64,000 nt of DNA from Molanna angustata (lineage: Eukaryota > Arthropoda > Insecta > Trichoptera > Molannidae), in the NCBI GenBank assembly GCA_963576475.1, contig OY754984.1, positions 22,900,761-22,964,760 of the forward strand, in the 5' to 3' direction. Shown in pieces: positions 33,640 through 45,409 of the stretch; position 1 is the stretch's first letter, and every line of letters starts with the position of its first letter. A program made the position numbers and the translations under genes. The notes beneath the pieces are model-generated. The model was not told the origin of the DNA. It did not search any database and saw only the letters and a list, made by a program, of their open reading frames with translations.

Positions 33640-34062
33640 GAAAAGTTCACTCTTATTTAGAAAAAAAATATTATTATTTTAAATGGGAATAAGAAAATAT
33701 GAAATCTATATTCTCTTCTACTAGAGGCTTGTGTTTTTTTATATTAAATAAAAAGATAATTAATTCAATTATTTTTAATTAACGAAAATACATAGAAAGA
33801 GAATTCTTATGGTCAAAGTGCTTCTGGGTTGAATTTCGATTTTTTTTATAGTTGACAAGTACAATTAGATTTATAAATAAAATATAACGAACTTTGAACA
33901 TTCAAAAATTGGATTGATAGGGAACTCAATAAAGAGGCATAATTGGTAAACGTTGTGCAAGCGCATTAAGTGATCACGTAATCCAGGCGGTCGTAAGCCC
34001 TGTAGGTGCCTTGATTTCCTGGTTTCCCTTAATGCTCCAACTTCGTCTCTTTTGAGATATTA
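33640..34062. mobile_element. Family D element, third copy (left end unclear)
   Basis: The core at 33919-34022 (ggcataattggtaaacgttg, tgcaagcgcattaagtgatc, gtcgtaagccctgtaggtgc) and the right end ccaacttcgtctcttttgag (34039-34058) are clear. The left boundary is not; I place it provisionally near 33640. Confidence 0.55.
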
Positions 34063-34239
34063 AAAAATTGTCATAAAAAACTTCTAGGTTCTTCTTCTTT
34101 TTTTTTGTTTTTTTTTGTTTTGGTTTATTCTTTGTTTAATTTTTTTCGCGTTATTTTTTTACTGTACCTACTTATGTAGGTATATTTGTATTTAATTTCC
34201 TGGTTTATAAATCTTAACGACTGTCAAAAAAATATACAT

Positions 34240-34352
34240 AAAGGAAATATAAGAAAAATCGACGAGCATGTATGTGCAAAAATAGAGAAGTATGGCGCTC
34301 GGTTCTCTCTGCTTACCCCGTAAGGGATATGGAGTGATGGTATGTATAAACA
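34240..34352 (+). pseudogene. RTE 3' tail
   Basis: atgtgcaaaaatagagaagt, tggcgctcggttctctctgc, ttaccccgtaagggatatgg and agtgatggtatgtata match the end of the RTE copy at 35734-36541. Only the last few codons and 3' tail are present. Confidence 0.65.
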
Positions 34353-34859
34353 AATGTATTAATTTTATATTTATATAAAAGCCCAATAAGTGCATTTAAA
34401 ATAAAATAAATAAATAATTATATAAAAAATAATGAAAAACATTTGGGAACAATCGGTTTAATGGAGCTGTATTTACGTATTCATGTTTTTTCATAGTCTT
34501 AATTAAATTATTGGAGCAACGCCCGCTCAGTCTGTCATTACAGTGCCTAGATCGGCCCTGACTACCAAACATTGCCCACTGATTTAAATAAACAATAACA
34601 CAGCTTTAAAAATCAAATATACATCAAATAGAAATAATATTAAAGCATTTGTGAGAATGTTGTGCACTGAAGATTTCACGTAATAAATAATAAACAGTCA
34701 TAAAAACAATTGGGTTGTGGCCAACACTTAACTCTCCACAACAGAATATTCTATTTGTTTGTAAGTGGTAGATACTTGAAACAACCTGACACCACAATAA
34801 TTACAAAAACTGTGAGGAAAAAAAACTTTGAGAGGTTTCTCACACTCATTAATAGATTT

Positions 34860-35466
34860 TTACTCCTCACTAACCCAAGGGGATAAGCTTAGGTACTTAA
34901 TCATAATTTATAAAATTATTTTTAATTATTTTTCAACTCACTACCCCAAGGGGATATAGTTGAACTTATGATTACGCAATTTTTAAGGCTATTTTTTATT
35001 GCAGATTATCAACTAGTATCATGCTGAGATTGTATTCTGAAAGTTTCATCACAATGTATCTGTGTGCCTGTGCTGTGTACTTTGTGCTATGTACGGCGTG
35101 TTTTTTTTACTTTATCGATTTCATTCGATTGCTTTCAAATTTTGCAAATTTGTATATTTCATACTCGGTTAGACCCCGTTAGATTTTGAAGGATATCTGA
35201 ATAGTGCTACTCAATTTATTTAACTGTCAAATATTTCAAAGTGACCCCAAGCTCAGGAAACTTACAATTTTAAAAAAATATTTTCAAATTGATAAAAAGG
35301 CTCATCACTTTCATAAAATGGCATTAAAAAAATATCAAGTTTTCATAAAAAAATATTGAACTAACTCATTTCATAAAAATGTTGAATATTATCCATACAA
35401 AATTGGTATAGTTTGTGGGGTTACATGGTAGTGAGGAGTATACCGTTGGCCACAACCAACTCGTCT
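34860..35466 (+). mobile_element. Family B element with duplicated start
   Basis: Two starts occur (34861 actcctcactaacccaaggg; 34936 actcactaccccaaggggat), then the family B body, ending ggtagtgaggagtataccgt and tggccacaaccaactcgt. A related end fragment (ttgggttgtggccaacactt) lies at 34710. Confidence 0.7.
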
Positions 35467-35733
35467 ATTATTCATTGTGATTATGGAGTTGTATCATGAA
35501 GCGATAATTTAATACATTGAAAAAAAAAAAAAATGATTGTAAGTATAGGATGCCTCATAAATTTTCACCTCACTGAATTCTTATACATATTATACGAAAT
35601 GTGTTCGATATTCGAAACATAAAAGACTATCAGTCTTCTTCATAATAACTTATGTTACATAGGTTTAAAACAGTATAACAACAGTACTGGAATCTCTATT
35701 CATTATATCATATATAAGGCAATAATGCTATAT

Positions 35734-36541
35734 GGAAGAGTTACAGTATCTTGTAAGTATGGTATATGAAGGATGCATAGAAAACGGACTTAAAATGAAT
35801 GCCAGCAAATCAAAGGTAATGGTTTTTGAAAAGAGTGAAAGCAGAACAGTGTGTCAAATAAAAGTAGAGAATGAATGGCTTGAACAAGTCGACGAGTATG
35901 TCTATCTGGGTAGTATGTTCCAACGGAATGGACGGCCTGATAAGGATGTTGAAAGAAGAGTTATGGCAGGAAACAGAGTGAATGGAGCACTTAGACCAGT
36001 TATAACGTCAGTACAAGAGACGCTAAGTTGCCATTCATAACGCAATCGTAGTGCCAACCCTGACGTATGCAAGTGAGACCTGGACATGGCAGAAGTCGCA
36101 CGAAAGCAGAATAAATGCAGTTGAAATGAGATCGCTTAGAAGAATTTGTAACAGAACGATGTATGATAGAGTTCGGAATGAAGATACAAGGAAAGAATGT
36201 AAGATAAAGAAAGATGTAATTAACAGAATGAAAGTTAACACATTGAGATGGTTTGGCCACTTGGGGAGAATGAACGAAGAACGCCTGACGAAGAAAATAT
36301 ACAAAGCTGACAGGAACGGAATAAGAGGTCACGGGCGCCCAAGAAAAGGATGGCACGACCATGTAAACGATATTTTGAAAGATGGAAATGTAAGAAGCAT
36401 GAACAACAGACGAACATGTATAAGACGATGTATGAATGTTGATGAGGCGATGAATGTGTGACAAGATAGAAAAATGTGGCGTTCGGTTCTCTCTGCCTAC
36501 CCCGTGAGGGACATGGCGTGATGGTATGTATGTATGTATGT
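35734..36541 (+). pseudogene. RTE-type LINE copy, 5'-truncated, one frameshift, 9-bp TSD
   Basis: The 5' end falls just after the catalytic FADD block: EELQYLVSMVYEGCIENGLK, MNASKSKVMVFEKSE, YVYLGSMFQRNGRPDKDVER. A frameshift near 36030 separates this from VPTLTYASETWTWQKSHESR, EMRSLRRICNRTMYDRVRNE, LRWFGHLGRMNEERLTKKIY and GIRGHGRPRKGWHDHVNDIL. The 3' tail (ctaccccgtgagggacatgg, cgtgatggtatg, then (TATG)n) ends at 36541. ATGCTATAT occurs at 35725-35733 and 36542-36550 as TSD. No catalytic residues are retained. This is the reference copy for the RTE tail shared with family A. Confidence 0.85.
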
Positions 36542-36792
36542 ATGCTATATAACGGCTACATTACGTCTATATAAGATAAACACAGTCACAGGTTGTTTTA
36601 ACAGCAATATAAGTAGAGTATAGGGACCGAACATTTCCGATTATTCCCGAATGTTGCCGATGGTTGCAGTACATGTCAATCATTTTTGACATTTTTGTGG
36701 AGCAACGTGAATATTTGTTTTCTATTTCAGTTCACAAATTAATAAAACAACAAATAATTATAAATACGGTCAAGCTTATTGTTCCTCGTCCT

Positions 36793-38276
36793 CATATGAC
36801 GTAAACGAATTGCAAATAATATTTGTCATAACCACTGACAGATAATTTGAGAAGACTATTTTAATTTATGGTAACCCATTGTTTCATTATTGCTCCAGTT
36901 TTCGCAACAGTTTTTCATATAAATATCTAAATAATGATTATTCACGAAATAAAATATGCAAATAAAGCCCAAACACTATTAGGAACGTTGTATTTTTTTC
37001 AAAACATCAACAAATGTCAAATCAACATGAATGAATTGCGACGTTGTCAGCTCAAACAGTAACATCTTCTTCTTCTTTCTCAGCCATCTCTCCACTGCTG
37101 GATGTAGGCCTCTTCTAATAGCTTCCACTCGTCTTTTTTCTGGGCTTTTCGAACCCATCCGCTTCCAGCAACAGGGACAATATCATCGGCCCACCTTTTC
37201 TGGGGCCGGCCTATTCCCCTTTTCATATCCCATGGTCTCCAATTTAGAATTCTGGGTGCCCATCTGTCCGTACCCTGTCTGGCAACATGACCTGCCCATT
37301 GCCATTTAAGTTTTGCAACTCGATCCATGACATCAACAACTTTTGTCTGGCGTCTGATTTCTTCATTTCTAATTTTGTCTCTTAGACTTACGCCTATCAT
37401 TTGCCTTTTCATGGATCTCTGAGTGCATTTTAGCTTATGTATGGTCCTCGCAGTTAGCGTGATAGTTTCCAGACCATACGTAAGCACAGGCAGGATACAT
37501 GTTTCAAAAACTTTTCTTTTCAGACATGTGGGAATATCTCTGTTTTTTAGGACATGTTTAAGTTTTCCAAAGGCTGCCCAACCTAGTCCGATCCTTCTGG
37601 GTATTTCTGCTGTCTGGTTATCCTTTCCTAATTTTATCTTGTGTCCAAGGTATATTATATTCTTCAACAGCTTCAATTATTTTACTATCAATTGTGATAG
37701 TGCTGTTAGATGATGGACTCATGATTTTCGTTTTGTTAATATTTATTTCCAGGCCGACCATTAGGGAAGCATCGTGGAGTTCTTTTATCATAACATGAAG
37801 TTCTTCCAGATCATCACTTATAAGCACTGTCATCTGCAAAACGGAGGTGGTTTAAGTTTGTTCCATTTATTTTTATTCCCTTGTCTTCCCAGTTCAAAGT
37901 TTTAAATATGCCCTCCAAAACCAATGTAAACAGTTTAGGTGATATGGTATCTCCTTGTCTGACACCTCTTTTTATATTGATTTTTTCTGTTTTTGTATTT
38001 TCATCGATTCTTACATCCATGGTGGCGTGTTCATATATAAATTTGATAAGCCTTGAATATCTGGAGTCAATTCTCGCATCATTTAATGCGTTTATTATTT
38101 CACATTGTTCTACAGAGTCGAATGCTTTTTTATAGTCGAACAGTAACATAGCAACTGTTATTGTTATATTGGTATATATATGTTATTATGAATAGTCAAG
38201 AATATAAGTGCTTATACTTTGTTTTAGCTATATAATGTTTTGACCACAGTATAAGGAAATACATATTATGAATAAG
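36793..38276. mobile_element. Family H repeat, split by an RTE insertion
   Basis: Sequence at 36793-37065 and 38139-38276 is continuous, in inverted orientation, with the unsplit copy at 62600-62930. Shared blocks are gacgtaaacga, ataaccactgacagata, tgtcagctcaaacaRtaaca, tgaatagtcaagaatataag and agtataaggaaat. It has no ORF and its ends are not defined. Confidence 0.65.
37066..38138 (-). pseudogene. RTE-type LINE copy, 5'-truncated, with 11-bp TSD
   Basis: On the minus strand it encodes part of the reverse transcriptase: LLFDYKKAFDSVEQCEIINA, IKRGVRQGDTISPKLFTLVL and HLRFADD (the catalytic Y/FADD box). After a frameshift near 37835 it reads TVLISDDLEELHVMIKELHD, and after another near 37650, IRNEEIRRQTKVVDVM, LKWQWAGHVARQGTDRWAPR, KRWADDIVPVAGSGWVRKAQ and LLEEAYIQQWRDG. 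The 3' tail is (GAA)n at 37066-37078. AACAGTAACAT at 37055-37065 and 38139-38149 is the TSD. At 1073 bp it is the longest LINE copy here and the only one with palm motifs, but two frameshifts disable it. Confidence 0.9.
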
Positions 38277-38279
38277 ACT

Positions 38280-38935
38280 GTGTATCGATTCCATTCGATT
38301 TTCAAAAATAATAATTTCGTATAATTCTGCGTTGGACTTGTGAATGACAGTAAAGTTATCACAATATTCGTGTGGAAACGGTGAACACAGTCACCTATCA
38401 TTGCCTACGTATACAAGAGATTGTATTTTACGCGGCCAGGCAATCAGAGAAAATGTAAATTCATCGGAACCAACCATAGAAATTAATATGCCGGCTAGAT
38501 AAGAATCATTTTTTTGTTTTAATAATAATAGGTCCACATTGAAGATTGACGAAAAGCGTCTGATTCTTAAGTAAACAATGAAACCATGTGTCAAATTACA
38601 ATCTTGGTTATTATGCAAAGCCCGGGCGGCGGCAATAGCATACAATTGTGGAAAGAAAAATTTGAATAATAATGTAATTATATTTAAAATAATTACGGAG
38701 GTGTCTAATTATTTATCTTTTCTTGGCACACACGGTATCTACAATAAATTGATACAACTATCAGGATTTCAGATTTAGATTAGGTTTTTGTTCTCTCCAT
38801 TTATAAAATGATTATTTCTTATTTATTTATTTTTAGCATTTTGTATACATGTGCAAAATGGCGGGCTTTTTACGTGTGTTCTTAGCTTGTTTATGTATGC
38901 TTCTATTATTATAATAAAAATACAGTTTTAAACGA
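38280..38935. other. No recognised gene or repeat
   Basis: Two short open frames (38391-38645 minus, 38578-38778 plus) overlap and resemble no family. A TTTA run lies near 38821. Confidence 0.35.
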
Positions 38936-38939
38936 TATA

Positions 38940-39804
38940 GGCCCGGTATTACAGTCGGCCCTCAACTCATTGAGTTTGAATATTTTTATTATTGCATATG
39001 CGCAAACATTGGATTTTTTTCCCTGTCGGGAGTCAAAGATATTTAAAGGGATCTCATTAAAAAGGCATAATTGGTGAACGTTGCGCAAGCGCATAAAGTG
39101 ATCACGTAAACCAGCCGATGACAGGTCGTAAGCCCTGTAGGTGCCTTGATTTCCCGGTTCTCCTACAATAAATATTCCAACTTCGTCTCTATTGAGATAA
39201 TTAAAAATCTGTTAAAAAATATCATTGAGTTTGTGAAACTCAAGATTAATGTTAAGGGGAGATTTAATCCATTTCCGTATTACAGTGCAATATGACATGT
39301 CAGTTACCAAATCTTCAATTATAGAAATATTTTACTTTTTCTGTGGTTATTATCTGTCAAATTTTAAATAACCTCAAATAATACGAACTACAAAACGGGA
39401 CCCTACCACTTGAAATACTATTGTTTTACTATCCAACATGGTAAATTTAATTTTTTTCACCAAAATAATCCTTTTAAATGCCCATGTTCGTTTCAATGTG
39501 GCTGTCAGTTTATTTTGTTGTGTGGCGCCACCGTCGATACAACTAACGCCTCTAGTGATAGAAACTGAAACTACACTCGTTGCCTAACGCCTCTAGTGAT
39601 AGAAACTGAAACTACACGCGTTGCCTAGGAAATGGCAGTTGACTCACCGTTAAGTAGGACTTAATCCGCCAGAAACGTTGAGTTAAATATTTGTCATTTT
39701 AGTGACGTATTTGAGGGAAGATTAGCCCTAAACGGACACTGTAATACGCTATATTTTTGTAAAGCTTGAGTTTAGCTCTTAAACTCAGACTGTAATACCG
39801 GGCC
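38940..39804. mobile_element. TIR element with ggcccggtattacagtc ends
   Basis: The 17-bp left end ggcccggtattacagtc (38940-38956) is repeated inverted and exact at 39788-39804. ATA flanks both ends (38937-38939 and 39805-39807), consistent with a 3-bp TSD. The interior has no transposase and contains a family D copy (39049-39199) and a 41-bp duplication (39544-39625, taacgcctctagtgatagaa). It is a non-autonomous DNA transposon of uncertain superfamily; a 3-bp TSD would favour PIF/Harbinger, but the usual TWA target is not seen. Confidence 0.7.
39049..39199. mobile_element. Family D element, fourth copy (nested)
   Basis: The core cataattggtgaacgttgcg, caagcgcataaagtgatcac and ggtcgtaagccctgtaggtg, with the right end ccaacttcgtctctattgag. 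It lies inside the 38940-39804 element, so it inserted later or was captured by it. Confidence 0.7.
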
Positions 39805-39972
39805 ATAGAAACCCACAGAATCTACTGTACACCCATCTTCTTTCTTCACATACAATAATGTGAAATGCTACACCATAGACCTTAAGTTTGGCGTAGATTT
39901 AATATTTAGTTTGGGATGTGTCTGTTTCCATATGTTTTTCCTTAAAATACACAAGCAGTAGTTACTATACCT

Positions 39973-40280
39973 ATCATCGTCATTATTAGTGGCTCCACAG
40001 CCCAGGATGGTCCTTGGCCTCCAAGGAATCGTCTCTGTTGCTCCTTAACTATAGTATCCACGCCTTTTCTCTCCAATTCCGCACACCGACTATCTGAAGG
40101 TCCCACTCGAATCCATCCATCGATCGTTATTTAGGTCTTACCACACCTCTTCTTCCCTCCGAATGTGTTGTAAGGATTCCTTTCGGTGGCTGGTCATTGT
40201 CCATACGATAAACGTGTCCTAACCAGCGCAGTCTCCCTATTTTTATCGTTTGAACCATATTTGGTTCCTTGAATAGAATG
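39973..40280 (-). pseudogene. LINE ORF2 C-terminal fragment, minus strand
   Basis: The minus strand reads LRWLGHVYRMDNDQPPKGIL, then EGRRGVVRPK, a stop, RSMDGFEWDLQIVGVRNWRE and KAWILRSNRDDSLEAKDHPG. This is the LRWxGHVxRM...GRP...WMDGVExDLxxLGVRNWRxKA layout of an RTE-like family. Its 3' tail (agccactaataatgacgatg on the minus strand) also occurs at 13296-13350. Confidence 0.7.
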
Positions 40281-40289
40281 TAGTTCGTG

Positions 40290-41820
40290 GTTCTACCTGA
40301 TTCCCCACTAGCTAGTGTTAGTTCGACCTATTGTTTCTTTAGATTCACCTCTCTTTGGCAAAGTCTTGTGACTACAAAGATTTAGAGACTTTCTTTTGTT
40401 TTTCATGTGTTCTTTCAAAGTTATACAAGAAGAATGGTGTTGGTGGAAGTATTAACCTTGATTAATCTATTTTATTGCCAGAAACACTTCGATGTCCAAT
40501 CTCCTGTTCGTGTCAATATCATACCATAAACAAATAATTAAAGACGCTTTTGTCTATGATTATTTTAAAGGTAATCTTTATTGTTATGTTAATAATGCAT
40601 TACCGCCATTGTTTATAATTTCACCTATAATCACATACCAAATTACCCACTAAGTTCCTGAATGTGGGATCCAGATACACAATCTACTAGATCGACTAAT
40701 TCAAAGATTGTCTCTGATAAAGTCAAACTCTGTCATAACTTCGAAACGCATTATTCTCTAATTCCGACGGAATTAAAAATAAACAGTCTGATTTCAAAGA
40801 TGACCAACTCCGTTTTAAAAATAATCGTTTTTTTAAATACTTTTGGAAAAAGAATGGGTTGTAATATTCCGAGAGATATCAACGTTTTAGGTTTCTTATT
40901 GGCTGTTTTTTTTATATTATCTACGCAACCTCTTCCAGGTGCCAGACTTATCTTTTTCATACATATATTCAATTTGGAATGAAATATCAAAAAACCAGCC
41001 ATCTATCTCTAAGGTCATGATGATCTATTGAGTCACGAAATACAAACTATAGGTCGATTTTTTCCCATATCAAATTTGTAATAGTCTGAAATCATACAAA
41101 GTATGAAAAATCTGACGGAAATAAAGATGGCTGTAAGATCACAAAGAACAGCCGACTCTGTGGAATCAGGCATTAGTGGCCAACAAGAAGAAGAAGAAGT
41201 TATACAATGTGATACCTTATGCACCACATAGCAAAAAGAACAATCATCGATTGAGAATGAAAGATTCACACTTGATACTAGCAAACTTCTTAACCGTCTA
41301 AACTAAGGATGTTGACAAAAAGACTGTGGACAATGATTTTTAATGCGACAGAGCGAGACAGGTAGGTAAACTTCGATTCTATCCATAGAATATTTTACTT
41401 AAAATATATATTGAATTCTTTTCCAACAATTATTGTCAACGAGAAAACAAATTATTTTTGTACGTCAAAAAATTTCATCAAAACACGAAATTATGCAATC
41501 GATTTTTAACTTATTTTCCGACAAGTCAGAGCTCTGAAAATTTTAGAATTTGTGTATTACCGACTTAGATTATATCCATTATAATTCTATGATTACCGAT
41601 GTTAAAATGATAATGCATGTTTTGAGATCGATCCGTGTTGATGAAATTGAACAATTTTGTATTTCATATAAAGTAAAAAATAGAGCTATACTTGTCTTAT
41701 TGCATTATAATACCCGGATTATTTTTTTATGAATTTCTTTTAACATTGAAAAGAATGGTCTCATTTTTTTTCAACTACTCAGGTACCTACTTACGTATAG
41801 TAAATAATATGTGATGTATT
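40290..41820. other. No recognised gene; two unidentified overlapping frames
   Basis: Opposed open frames at 40662-40982 (plus, 106 codons) and 40751-41002 (minus) resemble no family I know. The GAAGAAGAAG run at 41188-41199 preceded by tggaatcaggcattagtggc may be a minimal RTE tail. Otherwise it is featureless AT-rich DNA. Confidence 0.3.
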
Positions 41821-41836
41821 ATTTAAAAAAAATAAA

Positions 41837-41943
41837 GTAAGGGCATCGTGAATGAGAGTTCGAACCCCATTCGACTGATTTCGTTCGCCTATAACACAAG
41901 CATTTATGCTTAATTAAGGGAATGTATAAGGATGTATATATGA
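41837..41943 (+). repeat. S1 SINE, diverged copy
   Basis: Contains gagttcgaaccccattcgac, tgatttcgttcgcctataac, acaagcatttatgc and aaggatgtatatatga. The first half of the tRNA-like head is degraded. Confidence 0.6.
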
Positions 41944-41945
41944 TT

Positions 41946-42300
41946 TCTTCTTCGTCAGTCTGTTTTTTTTCCATTCTTGGACATAGGCCTCCCCCTTGAT
42001 CCTCCACAACTCCCTGTCTTGGGCACACTGCATCCATCTCCCTCCGGCACATTTCTTGATGTCATCAGAATCAGCTTGTTCTCGGTCGCCATTCTATGAT
42101 CTTTTTGGTCCATCGTGAATCCTGGCATCTGGCAATATGCCCAGCGCAGCTCCACTTAAGGCCAGCATCGGCTACTTTGGTTCTTTCTCTTATCATGACA
42201 TTCTGAATTCTGTCCCTTATTGACATCCAGCAACTTTCTCTCCATAGCTCTCTGTGTCACTAATAGCTTGTGCATTATTCGTTTTGTTAGGACTTATCAC
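41946..42300 (-). pseudogene. RTE-type LINE ORF2 C-terminal fragment
   Basis: On the minus strand the last part reads DDIKKCAGGRWMQCAQDREL, WRIKGEAYVQEWKKNRL, followed by (GAAGAA)n. Upstream, in a shifted frame, is LRWAYCQMPGFTMDQKDHRM. It matches the layout of the 37066-38138 copy (WADDIVPVAGSGW..AQ..W..LEEAYIQQW). It is frameshifted and 5'-truncated. Confidence 0.7.
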
Positions 42301-42649
42301 AATGCAATATTGGTTCTTTGAAAAAAAAATATGAAACAAATTGTTGTTGTCAGTTTTGTTTTAGCAACGACACGATCATATACCGTGAAGTGATTCGTGG
42401 TAAATTTTCACGTTAGTATATAAACTAATATAAAAATATTATCCGAAATGATCCGCCATCCATGGCATATAGTCAGTACTAATATAGGAATTATTCGATA
42501 GCGAAGAGATTGTGATAGCGTACACTCATACACCTTCATAGTTACACTCGTACCCACAATAATTAACATTTTCGGCTAGTTACGATTTCAATAAAGGCTT
42601 ACAGTTAATTATACGGAGACCATTGTTTTGTTTAAGTACAGCGGATCAA

Positions 42650-42735
42650 AAAAGTGGACGCGAGTTCGAATCCTGCTTCGAACGATTTCGTTCACATAAA
42701 TATAGTAAAAAAAGCATTTTTGCTCAGTTTACGGA
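42650..42735 (+). repeat. S1 SINE fragment
   Basis: gacgcgagttcgaatcctgc followed by ttcgaacgatttcgttcaca. It is limited to the 3' half of the head and the start of the body. Confidence 0.55.
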
Positions 42736-42892
42736 ATGTATTTTTTTTTATTTGCTGAATTTACGGCACAATTTGAAAACAAGAACATAGAACAATTAAA
42801 ATTAAAACATTCAAATCACTTAATAAAAATATAATCTATGCAACAAAAGGTAATAAACGAAAAAAATCTGAAGTAAAAAAACTAATTAAAAC

Positions 42893-43345
42893 GAGTGGGT
42901 TGTGGCCAACGATAAACTCCTCATTAACAAGTCACTCCACAAAGTATTCAATTTTTTTATGGAAAATATTCAGCATATCGTTAAATGAGTTTGTTAAATT
43001 ATTTTTGATTTAAATATTTTTTTATGAAAATTTGATAAATCTTTAATGCCATTTTATGAAGGTCATGTGCCTTTTTACCAGTTTTAAAATAAAAATAACA
43101 AATTTCGAGTTCCCTGAGCTTGGGGTCACTTTGAAATATTTGACAGTTAAAAAAATGAGATCTAAGCAAATTTGCAAAATTTTAAATGAAGTAAATGAGT
43201 ACTTTAATGTATAATCGATAAAGTAGAAGAAATACGCCGTATGAAGAACACAGTACACATCACACAGCACACACATATATATTGTGATGAAACTTTTAGA
43301 ATACAAACTCAGCATTATACTTGCTGATAATTTCAATATTTTTTT
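42893..43345 (-). mobile_element. Family B element, inverted copy
   Basis: The plus strand starts cgagtgggttgtggccaacg, then aaactcctcattaacaagtc, and ends near tagaatacaaactcagcatt. On the minus strand this is the family B 3' end followed by its body; the first ~50 bases of the family (actcctcactaacccaaggg) are missing. Confidence 0.7.
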
Positions 43346-43349
43346 TTGT

Positions 43350-44440
43350 ATTTATTAAGTAATATTTCGCCTCACGTTTATATAAATTTATTTATTGCAT
43401 AGTATATCTGAACTTCTCGTTTATCAACTGATTATATTAAGGCCGCACAGGCACTGAAATTTTTTATCGAGATGTAGGTACCCCACTTCTCGTACTGAAG
43501 TACCTAGAAGCGGTGGGGTTTGTCCCGCCATACGTTTAATACGACTGACTAGCGCGAAACAGGAACCACGAAAATATGAATTATACTGTTTTTAAAAGAT
43601 TCAAGACATACATTTAAAAATCTAAAACAATCAAAGTGTTTAAATCATATAAAACATTTTTTTTTCAAATTACAGTTTAACATCTAATAAATTAAACGGA
43701 TACAAAGGAAATTATGCGAATATCACGGGTACCTACATCAAAAATTATTTTTTATCAAGAGAATTTTCAAATATTGAAATTGATTCTGGAACTGTCAACA
43801 TGTAGACAATACTACTAAATATCTCTGTCTTTAGATTCAAGAAGATAATGTCAGTATTAACCGAGTAAAAGAGGAAACCCTAATGTGCATGTGAAGCCTT
43901 AAGTGCACTAATACGCGTTAATTACAATAAGGCAATCTCTTCCATCCAATACAAGAGACGAAAATGTATTTGTCACAATAGTATTGTGCTAGTTCCAAGA
44001 TTGGGTCCTGGAATGCTGGTTTAAATAAAAATTGGGGCTTCGGCTGCTGGAGTACAACTAAATTTATTTTTATATAAACTAATTATAATTTACAATGTAA
44101 AATACAACAACACATGTGGGTTCAAAATACACAGAAATGACGTATGTCAGCCAATAGCTATGATGCACCGGTGTGCGCGGTCGATAACGTAGTTATCTGC
44201 TGTGTAACTTTATTGCCACATTAAAAAATTAAACAAGTACCTATAATATAATGGTAGGTACTTACCTACCTACCTACATATTATTATAAACTTTAAAGGA
44301 AAAATACACCAAAAATCGCGATAGCAATATATTGTAATCTTACCTACATACATACTTTCATATACTTACATACCATACTTTCTTTCTATAGGTACCAACA
44401 TTTTTTTACGCTCTTTCAACTGTTGATTTTTATTTAAACG
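43350..44440. other. No recognised gene or repeat
   Basis: AT-rich DNA with tacctacctacct runs near 44262. No coding signal or shared repeat was found. Confidence 0.35.
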
Positions 44441-44447
44441 TCTTGCT

Positions 44448-44525
44448 GGGATTCGAACCCAGGCCAGTTAGCTCATTCGTCAAACAATTTCCACTTATCC
44501 ACAGCGGTCAGCGGGTTTGAATATA
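44448..44525 (-). repeat. tRNA-like SINE head, degraded
   Basis: The minus strand reads ccgctgtggataagtggaaa, then tgagctaactggcctgggtt and cgaatcccagcaag. The B-box and T arm (cctgggttcgaatcccag) are intact, while the D and anticodon arms are poor. It is nearest to the S2 head at 20165-20244. Confidence 0.5.
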
Positions 44526-44879
44526 TATTTAATATACGCAAAGTATGGTTACCCTTTTAAAAGAATGACCCGGTATATAAAAATGATCAAATAATGGCGG
44601 CTTTGTGTTACGGTTGCATGGCGATGGCCACTCACAGATCCAAATCAAATATTTGTACCTGCACACTGTGTATATGTAATATTCTTCTTAACTTCACATA
44701 CACTCACACACACATACCTAAACACATCTTTACCTAAATACTCATCATCACCATTACCAACTCTACAGGGTTGTCAAACAAAAATCAATTAATATGATTA
44801 GTTTATAGGTTGTGCAGTAATTTCTGGATACATCACTCTACTAGGCCAATGCTCGTGTTGGAGTGTCATTTATTTATTT

Positions 44880-45376
44880 GTTTATTTATTCATTGGTTCA
44901 ATATTCATTCATTCGTTAGTTCGTTCGTTCGTGCGTTCTTTCGTTCGTTCGTTCGTTCATTCGTTCGTTCGTTCATTCATTCGTTCATTCATTCATTCGT
45001 TCTTTCATTCGTTCGTTCGTTCGTTCATTCATTCGTTCGCTCATTCATTCATTCATTCGTTCGTTCGTTCGTTCGTTCGTTCGTTCGTTCGTTCGTTCGT
45101 TCGTTCGTTTTTTTATTCATTCATTCATTCATTCATTCATTCATTCATTCATTCATTCATTCATTCATTCATTCATTCATTCATTCATTCATTCATTCAT
45201 TCATTCATTCATTCATTCATTCATTCATTCATTCATTCATTCATTCATTCATTCATTCATTCATTCATTCATTCATTCATTCATTCATTCATTCATTCAT
45301 TCATTCATTCATTCATTCATTCATTCATTCATTCATTCATATATTCATTCATTCATTCATTCATTCATTTATTTAT
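44880..45376. repeat. (TTCG)n/(TTCA)n tetranucleotide tract
   Basis: The tract begins with TTTA, passes through mixed TTCG and TTCA blocks (about 44900-45115), and ends in a homogeneous (TTCA)n run (about 45117-45370). Open frames of about 196 and 157 codons (repeating S-F-I-H or S-F-V-R) are products of the repeat, not genes. Confidence 0.97.
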
Positions 45377-45409
45377 TATTTATTTTATTTACATATTTAA
45401 GTAACAAAT

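Noticed and set aside
44810..45404. Open frames of 196 and 157 codons rich in S-F-I-H
   Set aside because: Tetranucleotide (TTCA)n/(TTCG)n translated in frames without stops; no protein family.
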